This document shows, piece after piece, positions 27,401 through 34,294 of a stretch of 64,000 nucleotides of DNA. The notes beneath the pieces are model-generated. The model searched no databases, had not been told where the DNA came from, and saw nothing but the letters and a program-made list of their open reading frames with translations. Location of the stretch: the NCBI RefSeq assembly GCF_900198195.1, contig NZ_LT899436.1, forward strand, positions 3,377,001 to 3,441,000. Reading direction: 5' to 3'. The position numbers and the translations under genes are program-made. Origin of the DNA: Tenacibaculum jejuense (GTDB lineage Bacteria; Bacteroidota; Bacteroidia; Flavobacteriales; Flavobacteriaceae). Position 1 is the first letter of the stretch; every line of letters starts with the position of its first letter.

Positions 27401-27849
27401 AAGATTTAGATAAAATTACACATGCTAAAACGCCTTTACAAATCACTAAAAAATTATTTAAAAAGGTAAATTCCGACACAGGTAAAGAATTAAAAAAACT
27501 ATCGGAAACTAATTTAGAAATTGGCGATTTGGTTACCGTGAGAGTTGAATTGAAAGTTGATAGAGATATGGAATTCATTCATATGAAAGACATGAGAGCT
27601 GCGGCTTTTGAACCTGTTAATGTATTATCAAAATACAAATGGCAAGATGGTTTAGGTTACTATGAAAGTACCAAAGATGCAGCAACACACTTTTTCTTTG
27701 ATCGTTTACCTAAAGGAGTTTATGTTTTTGAATATGATGTTCGTGTAAATAACAAAGGTGATTTTAGTAACGGTATAACTACTATACAAAGTATGTATGC
27801 ACCAGAGTTTACAAGTCATTCTAAAGGAGTTCGAGTTTCAATAAAATAA
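21469..27849 (+). CDS. Giant alpha-2-macroglobulin-family protein with inserted CarboxypepD_reg/SusC-N-like domain
   Basis: The 2126-residue protein has a signal peptide (MKNKSIAILMLTFFSTLLSA). MG-type beta domains follow, including a bait-like segment with LFTDRSIYRPGQTVFFKS (about 600). An A2M block (AFFYPKLLTDKNGDVSFTFT, about 1345) follows, then a thioester-domain CAEQ (Cys1572, in PHECAEQTFSRYY) with the surrounding alpha-toroid and terminal domains. Bacterial A2Ms trap proteases covalently through this thioester. Unusually, about residues 1195-1290 form a CarboxypepD_reg module ending in ALDEVVITAYG, the segment typical of SusC-like receptors. There is no lipobox, so it is not a lipoprotein of the E. 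coli YfhM type. The DUF4174 gene follows after 5 bp. Confidence 0.88.
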   Translation: MKNKSIAILMLTFFSTLLSAQNNFEKLWEEVHHFELFNQPKSALKIVEKIYEKAKKAKNAPQTVKALLYKSKFSLTLEEDAQLKIISQFKAHINQSKTPTKSILQNILANMYWQYFQNNRWKFYQRTKTDEKVDKLDFRTWDLETLFAEIHLQFQNSLAPKSELQNTTIQEFHSLLSIEESSEKYRPTLYDFLAHNSLNFYESDETRITKPAYQFKISDEKLISEAENFTSLKLESKDALSLQFNALKIYQNLIAFHLKKQNVHALVDVDLLRLNFVKTKAVFSDKDQLFLNTLLNSEKKYNTHEASGLYAFKIAKLYHNKANTYTYEKEKNKQHRFKNNEALKICNSIIKKFPKSFAASKSEILKTNINKKSIQVTAEEYIPSETFSRVLVNYKNIDQLHFTVYKIDIDQVDEIQSTYTYKKQINLIRGLKKVNHWSQKLPNEFDYQNHTNEIIIPKQKKGTYLLVASINKELNDKTIYGFTSFQVTDLTLITRTQTGTMIYQVVNRNTGKPVEKALVNFSNKKRWNGKSINVSFETDTNGEIQYNPKDYYGNVTAKITYKDDVVSIHNLYLRRQYNDFHESTAQTETFLFTDRSIYRPGQTVFFKSISLEKLKNKSTVIANQNIEIAIKDVNSVTLQTLKLKTNEFGSASGEFILPNSGLTGSFEIVTTINGRRNYEYISVEEYKRPKFETDFKPITSSFKLYDSIKVVGFAKSYAGTNITDAKVTYRVHRKVQFPHWYYWYRPSFNRSESQEIKNGEVTTNDKGEFEIIFKALPDENVAKDQLPIFNYEITADVTDLNGETRSKTTIVKVGYHSLIATIEIDDKLNKNDKKHSFKIDTKNLNDEFVPTTGNIKIYKLQAPKYPLRKRPWMSPDYQTISQQEFEEKFPHDPYKDENNRKYWKKGDLVFNEKFNTEKSKEVSLRKIKKWTSGSYIIELSSKDKFGQTVSDKSYFTVFSDRDKVPVDNQLFTFRTDKKSYKPDETAKITVSTNSNDLTVMLFVEKKHEVIASHYIHLDKNSKTIEIPITKEDLGGFGVHYHLVNYNDFKQGGQIIDVPYPNTDLEIITKTFRDKLQPGQKETWSFTIKGAKKEKVTAELLAGMYDASLDQFVDHEWDFYPIDKPRYYGSISSNSKGFGTNNFIFKNLNGNSFGNNYPILKHSKFNWFGFSFNNSKWVNRNYLRSLKRPEQVKTSGSFTGTVSGVIRDENGPLPGVSIIVKKSSNGTYTDFEGKFSIKVKKNDQLVFSTIGYKTIEVPVKNFSKLDVMMSEDTAALDEVVITAYGDTRSQTKKLMAKVAAPANSVKKYEERSDDVLEESYYDRLGDSTNTSLKKDLKTIKARKNLQETAFFYPKLLTDKNGDVSFTFTMPEALTKWKLQLLAHTKALHSSTEVLETVTQKELMFVPNAPRFLREKDQITISAKISNLTDKTLQGVSQLILTDAITGKAIDTDLQNKQVQKSFSVDANGNTNVSWNLVIPETIQAVEYKIVAQAGQFSDGEQNVLPVLSNRMLVTETLPMWVRENQTKTFTLDKLKNTSSTTLKHHQLSLEVTSNPAWEAVQALPYLMEYPHECAEQTFSRYYANTLAGFIANSNPKIQNVFNQWKNSETLISNLEKNQELKSLIIQETPWLRDAQSENEQKKRIALLFDLNKMQNEQSNAINKLQLMQMESGGFPWFKGSNYASPNITNHILTGFGHLQKLGVISENEISENMIVSAIQFLDQHIEYRYDLLLKRAKRIQASENKKAYDEFLAKQHIGYFELQYLYMKSFFEDHKTTKKTKKAIDYYTKQAAKYWNDFNLYGKGLNALIQFRNGNKKSANLILKSLEENSITSEELGMYWKENKAGWYWHQAPVETQALLIEVFAEIKNDTKIIDNLKVWLLKNKQVNRWKTTKATSEAIYALLLQGTNWLASDELVTVTVGNKIIDPTQLENTKIEAGTGYFKTSWNGKEVTPDKAKVTLTKNNKGIAWGGLYWQYFEDLDKITHAKTPLQITKKLFKKVNSDTGKELKKLSETNLEIGDLVTVRVELKVDRDMEFIHMKDMRAAAFEPVNVLSKYKWQDGLGYYESTKDAATHFFFDRLPKGVYVFEYDVRVNNKGDFSNGITTIQSMYAPEFTSHSKGVRVSIK

Positions 27850-27854
27850 TTTGT

Positions 27855-28313
27855 ATGCAATTTAAGACAAGCTGTTTTTTAACTTTTTTTATACTGATAA
27901 TTAGTATTAAATCTTACACCCAAAATATCGATTTAAAATCGTATCGTTGGGAAAATAGAATGATTGTTATTGTTTCTAAAGACTCAAAAGACAGCTTGTA
28001 CATAAAACAGTTACAAGAATTCTCAGAACCTGCTAAAGCTTTTAAAGAGCGTAAACTAAAAATATTAGATGTACAAAAAAATAGAATTCGTGAAATTTCA
28101 TTCGAAAATGACAAAACCGAAATAGGATCTTGGAAAAATGAAACTAGTTTATACGACAAATATGCTTCAAAGAAGCCCCCTTTTAAAGTCATATTGATTG
28201 GTCTTGATGGAGGGAGAAAAAAAACTGTAAAAAATAAAGTATTTACCAAAAATCTTCTTTTCACTTTAATTGATGGAATGCCTATGAGAAAAGCTGAGTT
28301 AAAAAGGAATTAG
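27855..28313 (+). CDS. DUF4174 domain-containing exported protein
   Basis: The 152-residue protein has a signal peptide (FKTSCFLTFFILIISIKSYT) and a thioredoxin-like single domain typical of DUF4174. It contains YRWENRMIVIVSKD near the start, KVILIGLDGGRKK in the middle and LIDGMPMRKAEL at the end. No CxxC redox motif is present. It begins 5 bp after the alpha-2-macroglobulin gene and is probably co-transcribed with it. Biochemical function is unknown. Confidence 0.8.
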   Translation: MQFKTSCFLTFFILIISIKSYTQNIDLKSYRWENRMIVIVSKDSKDSLYIKQLQEFSEPAKAFKERKLKILDVQKNRIREISFENDKTEIGSWKNETSLYDKYASKKPPFKVILIGLDGGRKKTVKNKVFTKNLLFTLIDGMPMRKAELKRN

Positions 28314-28352
28314 TATTTTTAAAAGCCACTAAACTATGGATCTTTTTAACTA

Positions 28353-29225
28353 ATGAAACCCATTAAACAAGTTACATTCAAAAAGAAAAATAAAGACCAT
28401 CTTTATTTTGATTTGGTTGATTTAAGTAGCATTATACATTTAAAGCCCTCAGATCATAATCAATTTGAACATCATAAAGTTTCTTTTTATGTGATGGTTT
28501 TTATTTCCAAAGGTGAGGGAATTCATAATATTAACTATCAGGATTATTCGTATCAAAAAGGCACTATTTTTACCTTAAGAAAAAATAATATTCATAAATT
28601 CTACAAATCTGAAGCTAGCGGGAAAATTCTTGTTTTTACCGAAGATTTCATTATAAAATACTCAGATAAGTTCGAAACTTTAAAACTATTTCAACTTTTT
28701 AATGAAATGTTAAGTGCTCCTAAAATTCAATTAAACTCCAGTGAATTTGAGGAAATTCGTAAAATCGTACTTCAAATTAATATTGAATTTTCTAATAGTA
28801 ACGATTCGTATTCCACTCCTATTATCAGAAGTTTAGTTCAAGTTTTGATCTTGAAATTATTACAAATAAAATCAAAAAGTAATACTAACTTCGATAATAA
28901 AAACTACCATTTAAAATTTACTAAACTTCAAGAACTAATTGAAAAAGAATGCTTTGAAAGTAAAAAAGTTTCCTTTTATGCTGAAAAACTAGGTGTAAGT
29001 TCTAAAACACTGAACAATATTACGCAAAGTATTGTTGGCAAATCTACAAAGGCATTTATTGATGAAATTTTGATTCTACAAATTAAAAGACTCATTATCA
29101 ACTCTCAACTTTCACTAACTGAAATAGCATATCATGTTGGTTTCGATTCACCGACTAATTTTTTTAAATACTTCAGAAAACGAACTCAGCTTTCTCCAAA
29201 AGAGTTTAAAGAATTAAATCAATAG
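28353..29225 (+). CDS. AraC-family transcriptional regulator
   Basis: The 290-residue protein has an N-terminal cupin-like sensor domain (YQKGTIFTLRKNNIHKFYKS, about 60-90). The C-terminal double helix-turn-helix of the AraC/XylS family lies at about 195-288, with KVSFYAEKLGVSSKTLNNIT and LSLTEIAYHVGFDSPTNFFK followed by FRKRTQLSPKEFKEL. It probably binds promoter DNA in response to a small molecule. It is followed, 99 bp on, by a SnoaL-like lipoprotein gene on the same strand, a plausible target. The ligand is unknown. Confidence 0.92.
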   Translation: MKPIKQVTFKKKNKDHLYFDLVDLSSIIHLKPSDHNQFEHHKVSFYVMVFISKGEGIHNINYQDYSYQKGTIFTLRKNNIHKFYKSEASGKILVFTEDFIIKYSDKFETLKLFQLFNEMLSAPKIQLNSSEFEEIRKIVLQINIEFSNSNDSYSTPIIRSLVQVLILKLLQIKSKSNTNFDNKNYHLKFTKLQELIEKECFESKKVSFYAEKLGVSSKTLNNITQSIVGKSTKAFIDEILILQIKRLIINSQLSLTEIAYHVGFDSPTNFFKYFRKRTQLSPKEFKELNQ

Positions 29226-29324
29226 ATAACTTTCCCATTTTTACCCTAAAAATATTTTTTTTCACCTAAGCTTCACATCTTCTCAATATACTTTTGAGGC
29301 ACATTAATTTTAAACCAATTTATC

Positions 29325-30233
29325 ATGAAGCGATTCATTTCTTTATCGAGTATAGTATACTTAACTGTACTAATTACTGGATGTAATGCTCAGCAAAAAA
29401 ACTCAAAAGAGATTATGAAAAATAAAGAAGCTATTTCTGCTTTTTACCAAAAAGCCTTAACCGTAAATAAAGATACAAGACCTACAGCTGTTTTAACTCG
29501 GTTAATGGCAGAAGGATATCAATCATTTAATTCTACTGGTTCAAAAGGAGCAAAAGAATTAATGAGACAATTAGAATTCTTCTGGAAATTAATTCCTGAT
29601 TTAAAGTGGGAAACACAACAAATCATAAATGATGGAGACAAATTTGTAGTAAGAAGTATTGCTACAGGAACTCCTAATGGTGACTTTATGGGATTACCAA
29701 CAAACGGATCTAAGTCATTTAAAATAATGACTATCGATATTCATACCATGAAAGACGGAAAGTTTGTAAGTACAAATCATATTGAAGATTGGGCCACTGC
29801 AATGCAACAACTAAAATCTAAAAGTTCTTCCGATGAAACTATGAAAGTTGCCATGGATTTTATGGGAGCTATAGGGAAAGGTGATATGAAAAAGATGGTA
29901 AGCTTAATGCATGATGATATGGTTTGGCACAATGAAGGTGATAAAAGCATGCCTTGGATTGGACCATGGAAAGGTAAAAAAACAATTTTAGAAAAGTTTT
30001 TACCTGAGTTTGGATCGAACTTTAAAACTATAAAATGGGAACCTAACGATGCTTTATCTAAAGGAGATACTGCTGCTTTCTTTGGAAATATGATTGGGGA
30101 ATTAACAAAAACAGGAAAACAAACTGAAGAATTCACTTATGCTTTACGTGTAAAAGTTAAGGATGGAAAAGTGATTCTTTGGAATTGGTTTGAAGATAGT
30201 TATGCTGTTTCTAAAGCTTATCATAACAAATAA
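29325..30233 (+). CDS. Lipoprotein with two SnoaL-like domains
   Basis: The 302-residue protein begins with a lipoprotein signal (SIVYLTVLITGCNAQQ, Cys20 as the lipidated residue). Two SnoaL/NTF2-like alpha-beta barrels follow: residues about 35-160, with FFWKLIPDLKWETQQIINDG and IEDWATAMQQL, and about 170-300, with MVSLMHDDMVWHNEGDKSMP and ILWNWFEDSY. SnoaL-like folds serve as isomerases, cyclases or binding proteins; no specific substrate can be assigned. Duplication of the fold in one chain is visible. TACTTTTG 29 bp upstream resembles a flavobacterial -7 box, but no TTG was found at the right distance. Confidence 0.8.
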   Translation: MKRFISLSSIVYLTVLITGCNAQQKNSKEIMKNKEAISAFYQKALTVNKDTRPTAVLTRLMAEGYQSFNSTGSKGAKELMRQLEFFWKLIPDLKWETQQIINDGDKFVVRSIATGTPNGDFMGLPTNGSKSFKIMTIDIHTMKDGKFVSTNHIEDWATAMQQLKSKSSSDETMKVAMDFMGAIGKGDMKKMVSLMHDDMVWHNEGDKSMPWIGPWKGKKTILEKFLPEFGSNFKTIKWEPNDALSKGDTAAFFGNMIGELTKTGKQTEEFTYALRVKVKDGKVILWNWFEDSYAVSKAYHNK

Positions 30234-30411
30234 TAATTCATACGTAAAATTAAAATTTGACTTTGATATTTTGATTGTAATTGAGCTTGGTGAAACAAAT
30301 GAAATTACTCCTAGTTTATCTTTCACAATTGATTTGAAGTAATTTATAAGTTGTAGAGGTTAATTTAGGGTAGCCTTTAATAAAGTGTTGTAGCATGAAC
30401 ACTTCTCAGAT

Positions 30412-30440
30412 CCCAATAATTTTTATTGGGTTCTTTTTTT
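30412..30440 (+). terminator. Intrinsic terminator
   Basis: CCCAATA and TATTGGG form a 7-bp stem around an AT loop, followed by TTCTTTTTTT. Only the plus-strand side carries the T run. Confidence 0.75.
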
Positions 30441-30459
30441 TACGATTCGGTGATAAAAC

Positions 30460-30621
30460 TTAATTACTGATTTGCAATCTTATTAAATGTACCAATTCTT
30501 CATTGCTTAAAGAACTTTCATTTTTTAAGTAATCGTCTGTTTTTATTAACTCAACAATCATTTTTTTATCAACTAACTTGAACCTCAATTTTTTTATCAG
30601 TATTGTATTGGTGATCATCAT
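30460..30621 (-). CDS. Possible 53-residue small protein
   Basis: A short minus-strand frame starts at ATG-ATG and encodes 53 mostly charged and helical residues; the C-terminal half reads TDDYLKNESSLSNEELVHLI. Amphipathic helix propensity and lack of rare codons make it plausible, but no homolog was recognised and no promoter or neighbour supports it. It could equally be a chance frame in AT-rich DNA. Confidence 0.25.
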   Translation of the reverse strand: MMITNTILIKKLRFKLVDKKMIVELIKTDDYLKNESSLSNEELVHLIRLQISN

Positions 30622-30772
30622 CTATAGTTTTTGGGGATGAATATTTAGATTACTTAAAATTAGAGATTAGTAACTAAAAAAACACCCGTTTATAGACGAA
30701 CGGTCATAAAATGAAGATAACTCCGGAAGTTAGTATGTTTAAAGATTTATTTCATTTATAATGAACTAAGTT

Positions 30773-31633
30773 TTATTTCGCAAATTTCAAAGACTTTACT
30801 GTTTTCACATAAAATTCTTGATGTAAAACAACTAGTAACGGAACCAACCCATGAGGCAACCTGTATACAACTTCATATAAATTTTGATGTATCGATTGTA
30901 GTGGAAACTCTATATAAAAATTAGCAACTATTCTTGCTAACGCTGTTAATAATCCCCATACTACAGCATAAATCAATGCGTATTTACTAAACTTTGGAAG
31001 AAAAATTAAGACTGCTAATATAAAGTCTAAAACTCCTGCTATGTAAAGAAACGAAAGCGCAAATGATTCTGAACATCCAAAAATATTAATTACCATATCT
31101 ACAAATTTTCCTGGTACAGGATATGCTCCAAAAGCATACAATCCGTGTGAAAAAAATGTTACTGCAATTAATACTTTTAAACTTAAAAAAACTTTTTGTT
31201 CGTTATAGTTTTCTTTTAAAGTATACAATAAAACAAAAGGTAAACCAAACTGAATACCATGTTCGAAAAATTGAGCGAAATGGTAGAACTTTTCCTTGGT
31301 TAAAAGAATAGTTAAAATCACTAAACTTATCCCACCTACAAAAATTGGAATTCTGAATAATTTCTTATTTGATCTTGTTATTAATATACTTGAAATTGCT
31401 GCTATTACATACAAAACGCCTTTGGCTATGATTAGCGATTGTACAAATGTATCTGTAGTAGTACTTGTAGCATATGTAGTCCAAGAAATAGCAAAAACAT
31501 TTTCAATTACAGGTTTTAAGAGAGATTCATCCCAAAAAAAAGTTCGATAAGGAGCATCCCAAAAAAGATGTTGCCAAGCGCGACCAATAAAAATAAAAAA
31601 TACTGAAAGTTTGAGGAGATTATTTTTTTTCAT
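30773..31633 (-). CDS. Multipass membrane protein of unknown function
   Basis: Start chosen at the ATG at 31633; a GTG two codons upstream is the only longer alternative. The 286-residue product is strongly hydrophobic with about seven to eight predicted membrane spans (for example GVLYVIAAISSILI, IPIFVGGISLVILTILL, LKVLIAVTFFSHGLYAFGAY, YIAGVLDFILAVLIFL). It has conserved-looking aromatic and His positions (AWQHLFWDAPYRTFFWDE near the start). The architecture is loosely like DoxX-type proteins, but no diagnostic motif is seen. It is isolated and divergent from the first metallophosphoesterase gene. Confidence 0.75.
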   Translation of the reverse strand: MKKNNLLKLSVFFIFIGRAWQHLFWDAPYRTFFWDESLLKPVIENVFAISWTTYATSTTTDTFVQSLIIAKGVLYVIAAISSILITRSNKKLFRIPIFVGGISLVILTILLTKEKFYHFAQFFEHGIQFGLPFVLLYTLKENYNEQKVFLSLKVLIAVTFFSHGLYAFGAYPVPGKFVDMVINIFGCSESFALSFLYIAGVLDFILAVLIFLPKFSKYALIYAVVWGLLTALARIVANFYIEFPLQSIHQNLYEVVYRLPHGLVPLLVVLHQEFYVKTVKSLKFAK

Positions 31634-31814
31634 GACCACAAAATAACTGGAATAAACATTAACTAAAAAACCTTTAATTATTATATTTTTTTTAACAAAT
31701 AGTTATGTGATTTAATTTTCAATTAACATTCATCTTTCAGTATTTATCAGTGTATTCACTTATGTATTTTCACGGCGACAATTAAAATTAATTTAATTAA
31801 CCCCTTTTCTGATT

Positions 31815-34070
31815 ATGAAAAAAAATCTCTTCTTGATCTTATTTCTATGTATAGGATGCATCGCCTATGCTAATACTGATAAATATAGATTAACCTTACG
31901 AGGTAACCCTGCAACTTCTATAGTTATCGGATGGAATCAAATCTCAGGAAACAATGCAAAAGTTTACTACAGTATTGTAGATTACGGTACAGATTTTAAG
32001 AAGTACTCGAACTCTATATCTCCCAGTAGAACTGTTTCTTATAAAGGTATGAATAACACATTTGTAAGATTAACTGGATTGACTCCAAATACGGCTTACT
32101 ATTTTATTATTAAAGATAGTCAAAGTACAAGTAAACGTTTCTGGTTTAAAACAGCCCCAGCCGACAAGAGTCGATTATCTTTCATTGCTGGTGGTGATTC
32201 TCGTAATAATAGATCATCAAGAAAAAATGCCAACCTTTTAGTTTCTAAATTAAAACCACATGCTATTATGTTTGGAGGAGATATGACTGATAATGACACC
32301 AACAGTCAATGGCAAAATTGGTTTAACGATTGGCAATTAACTATTGCTAAAGATGGTAGAATGTTTCCTTTAATAGCTGCAAGAGGTAATCATGAAGATA
32401 GTAATAATAGTATCTACAATCTTTTTGATACGCCATCATCTAATGTATATTATGCTCTTACTTTTGGAGATAATTTAGTTAGAATATATACATTAAATAC
32501 AGAAATTTCTATTTCAGGTAATCAAACAGATTGGTTAAAAAATGATGTAAATAGTACAAATACTGACTGGAAAATTGCACAATATCACAAACCAATGCGT
32601 CCTCACACTTTTTTCAAATTAAATGGTAATAGTCAGTATAACAATTGGGCTGATCTATTCTATAAAAAAGGGGTTAGACTAGTAGTAGAGTGTGATGCGC
32701 ATACAGTTAAAACTACTTGGCCTGTAAAGCCTTCTACTAGCTCTGGAAATGATGAAGGTTTTATTAGAGATAATAAAAAAGGAACTGTATATGTTGGTGA
32801 AGGATGTTGGGGAGCTCCACTTCGTAACAACGATGATGATAAAAATTGGACTCGTAATTCTGGAAGATTTAATCAATTCAAATGGATTTTTATTGATGAA
32901 AATAAAATTGAAACTAGGACTATTAAAATAGATAATGCCAATGAAGTTGATGAAGTTTCAAACACTAATACTTTTCAAATTCCCTCTAATTTGGATATTT
33001 GGAATCCTGTAAATGGAAAAGTTGTTACTCTAGAAAGAGAAAACTCTTTAGGTAGTTCTGATGAAAAAAACACATTAGAAGTTGCAATTTCTAATGGAGA
33101 TGACGATGTTGAAGAACATAGGTTCGGAAGTTTATATAAAGATAGTGGCGATTTAGAGTTGGTCTACGATTTTGTAAATAAATTTAGCTATCAAAAAATT
33201 GGTTTACGTTTTAGAAACATAAATCTTCCTAAAAATGCAACTATTACAAATGCTTTTATCCAATTTACCTCAGAAAAAGACCATAGTGATACTACAGAAC
33301 TAGAAATCAGCTTACACAATGTTGGCGATTCACCAGTTTTCACCAACTCAAATAATGTTTCTGGAAGAAATACTTTCTCATCAAAAGTGATTTGGAAACC
33401 GACTCCATGGACAGCTGATCAAGCAGGAAATGCACAAAGAACTCCTGATTTGTCTACTATGTTACAGCAATTAATAGAATTAAATAGTTGGAAATCTGGA
33501 AACAGTGCTAGCTTTATCATAAGAGGTAAAGGTAAAAGTTTACAAAACACCAATGCAAAAAGGTCTGCTTATGCGTTTGATAAAAATCCTAATAAGGCTG
33601 CAAAATTAGTTATAAAATATACGGTTGATAAATCTTCAGATATTTGTTCAGGCATTAATGAATGGCAACAAAATATAAATTATACCTCTGGTGATAAAGT
33701 AACGTATGAAGGTAATTTATTCGAAAAAACTGATTCTGATTGGAATTTCTTGGAAACTTGTGGAACTCTTATTAAAAATAGAGTAAACTCTTCAATAATA
33801 AATACTCCTCCAATTTTATCGGAAAAAAGTTTTGAAATATTCCCTAATCCTTTCACAGATCATATTACTATTTCATTAAACGATAAATATATAACGAAGC
33901 CTGTTACTATTGAGTTATTTGATATTAGTGGAGTCAAAGTTTTTAATACAACTTTCAACAATACTAAAGAGATCGTTATTAATCCTGAGTTAACGGCCAA
34001 TGGTATTTATTTCTTATTTGTGAAACAAAACAATCGCATAATCAAAACACAGAAATTAATTAAGAAATAA
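31815..34070 (+). CDS. T9SS-secreted metallophosphoesterase, copy 1
   Basis: The 751-residue protein has a signal peptide (FLILFLCIGCIAYANT) and an N-terminal Fn3-like domain of purple acid phosphatases (YRLTLRGNPATSIVIGWNQI). A calcineurin-like phosphoesterase domain follows, with motifs GGDSR, FGGDMTDND, ARGNHEDS and QYHKPMRPH; the last motif is ECDAHTVKT instead of GHxH. A beta-sandwich (about 415-610, EVAISNGDDDVEE) comes next, then a short chitin-binding-like module (GINEWQQNINYTSGDKVTYE). The end is a T9SS type-A sorting domain (FEIFPNPFTDHITIS). It probably acts as a secreted phosphatase or phosphodiesterase. The next gene is a close full-length paralog. Confidence 0.9.
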   Translation: MKKNLFLILFLCIGCIAYANTDKYRLTLRGNPATSIVIGWNQISGNNAKVYYSIVDYGTDFKKYSNSISPSRTVSYKGMNNTFVRLTGLTPNTAYYFIIKDSQSTSKRFWFKTAPADKSRLSFIAGGDSRNNRSSRKNANLLVSKLKPHAIMFGGDMTDNDTNSQWQNWFNDWQLTIAKDGRMFPLIAARGNHEDSNNSIYNLFDTPSSNVYYALTFGDNLVRIYTLNTEISISGNQTDWLKNDVNSTNTDWKIAQYHKPMRPHTFFKLNGNSQYNNWADLFYKKGVRLVVECDAHTVKTTWPVKPSTSSGNDEGFIRDNKKGTVYVGEGCWGAPLRNNDDDKNWTRNSGRFNQFKWIFIDENKIETRTIKIDNANEVDEVSNTNTFQIPSNLDIWNPVNGKVVTLERENSLGSSDEKNTLEVAISNGDDDVEEHRFGSLYKDSGDLELVYDFVNKFSYQKIGLRFRNINLPKNATITNAFIQFTSEKDHSDTTELEISLHNVGDSPVFTNSNNVSGRNTFSSKVIWKPTPWTADQAGNAQRTPDLSTMLQQLIELNSWKSGNSASFIIRGKGKSLQNTNAKRSAYAFDKNPNKAAKLVIKYTVDKSSDICSGINEWQQNINYTSGDKVTYEGNLFEKTDSDWNFLETCGTLIKNRVNSSIINTPPILSEKSFEIFPNPFTDHITISLNDKYITKPVTIELFDISGVKVFNTTFNNTKEIVINPELTANGIYFLFVKQNNRIIKTQKLIKK

Positions 34071-34098
34071 TTATTCTTTTTTGTTTAAATATAATGTG

Positions 34099-34135
34099 AA
34101 GCGATAAGTTTTTGAAAAATTTATCGCTTTTTTCA
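34099..34135 (+). terminator. Intrinsic terminator after metallophosphoesterase copy 1
   Basis: AAGCGATAA pairs with TTATCGCTT across an AT loop and runs into TTTTTT. It suggests that the two paralogs are transcribed separately. Confidence 0.8.
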
Positions 34136-34294
34136 AAATTATCTTGTGTTAATTTACAACTATCAGTATGTTATGTTTTCAAAAAAAAATAGTTAACTTA
34201 TTTAATTTTTAATTAATAATTTAAATTGTTAGGATAAATCATTTCATAACTTTTTAAATTCGCAAAAAATTAACCAATTAACCTCTACCCTAAA

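Larger units (their letters stand above)
30234..30772. other. 539-bp gap with one terminator and one possible small ORF
   Basis: The gap holds a plus-strand terminator (30412-30440) and a short minus-strand frame (30460-30621) described separately. The stretch 30241-30400 and the stretch 30640-30770 show no recognisable gene, RNA or repeat. The terminator lies 180 bp after the SnoaL-like gene, so a long 3'-UTR or a small RNA is possible but not demonstrated. Confidence 0.5.
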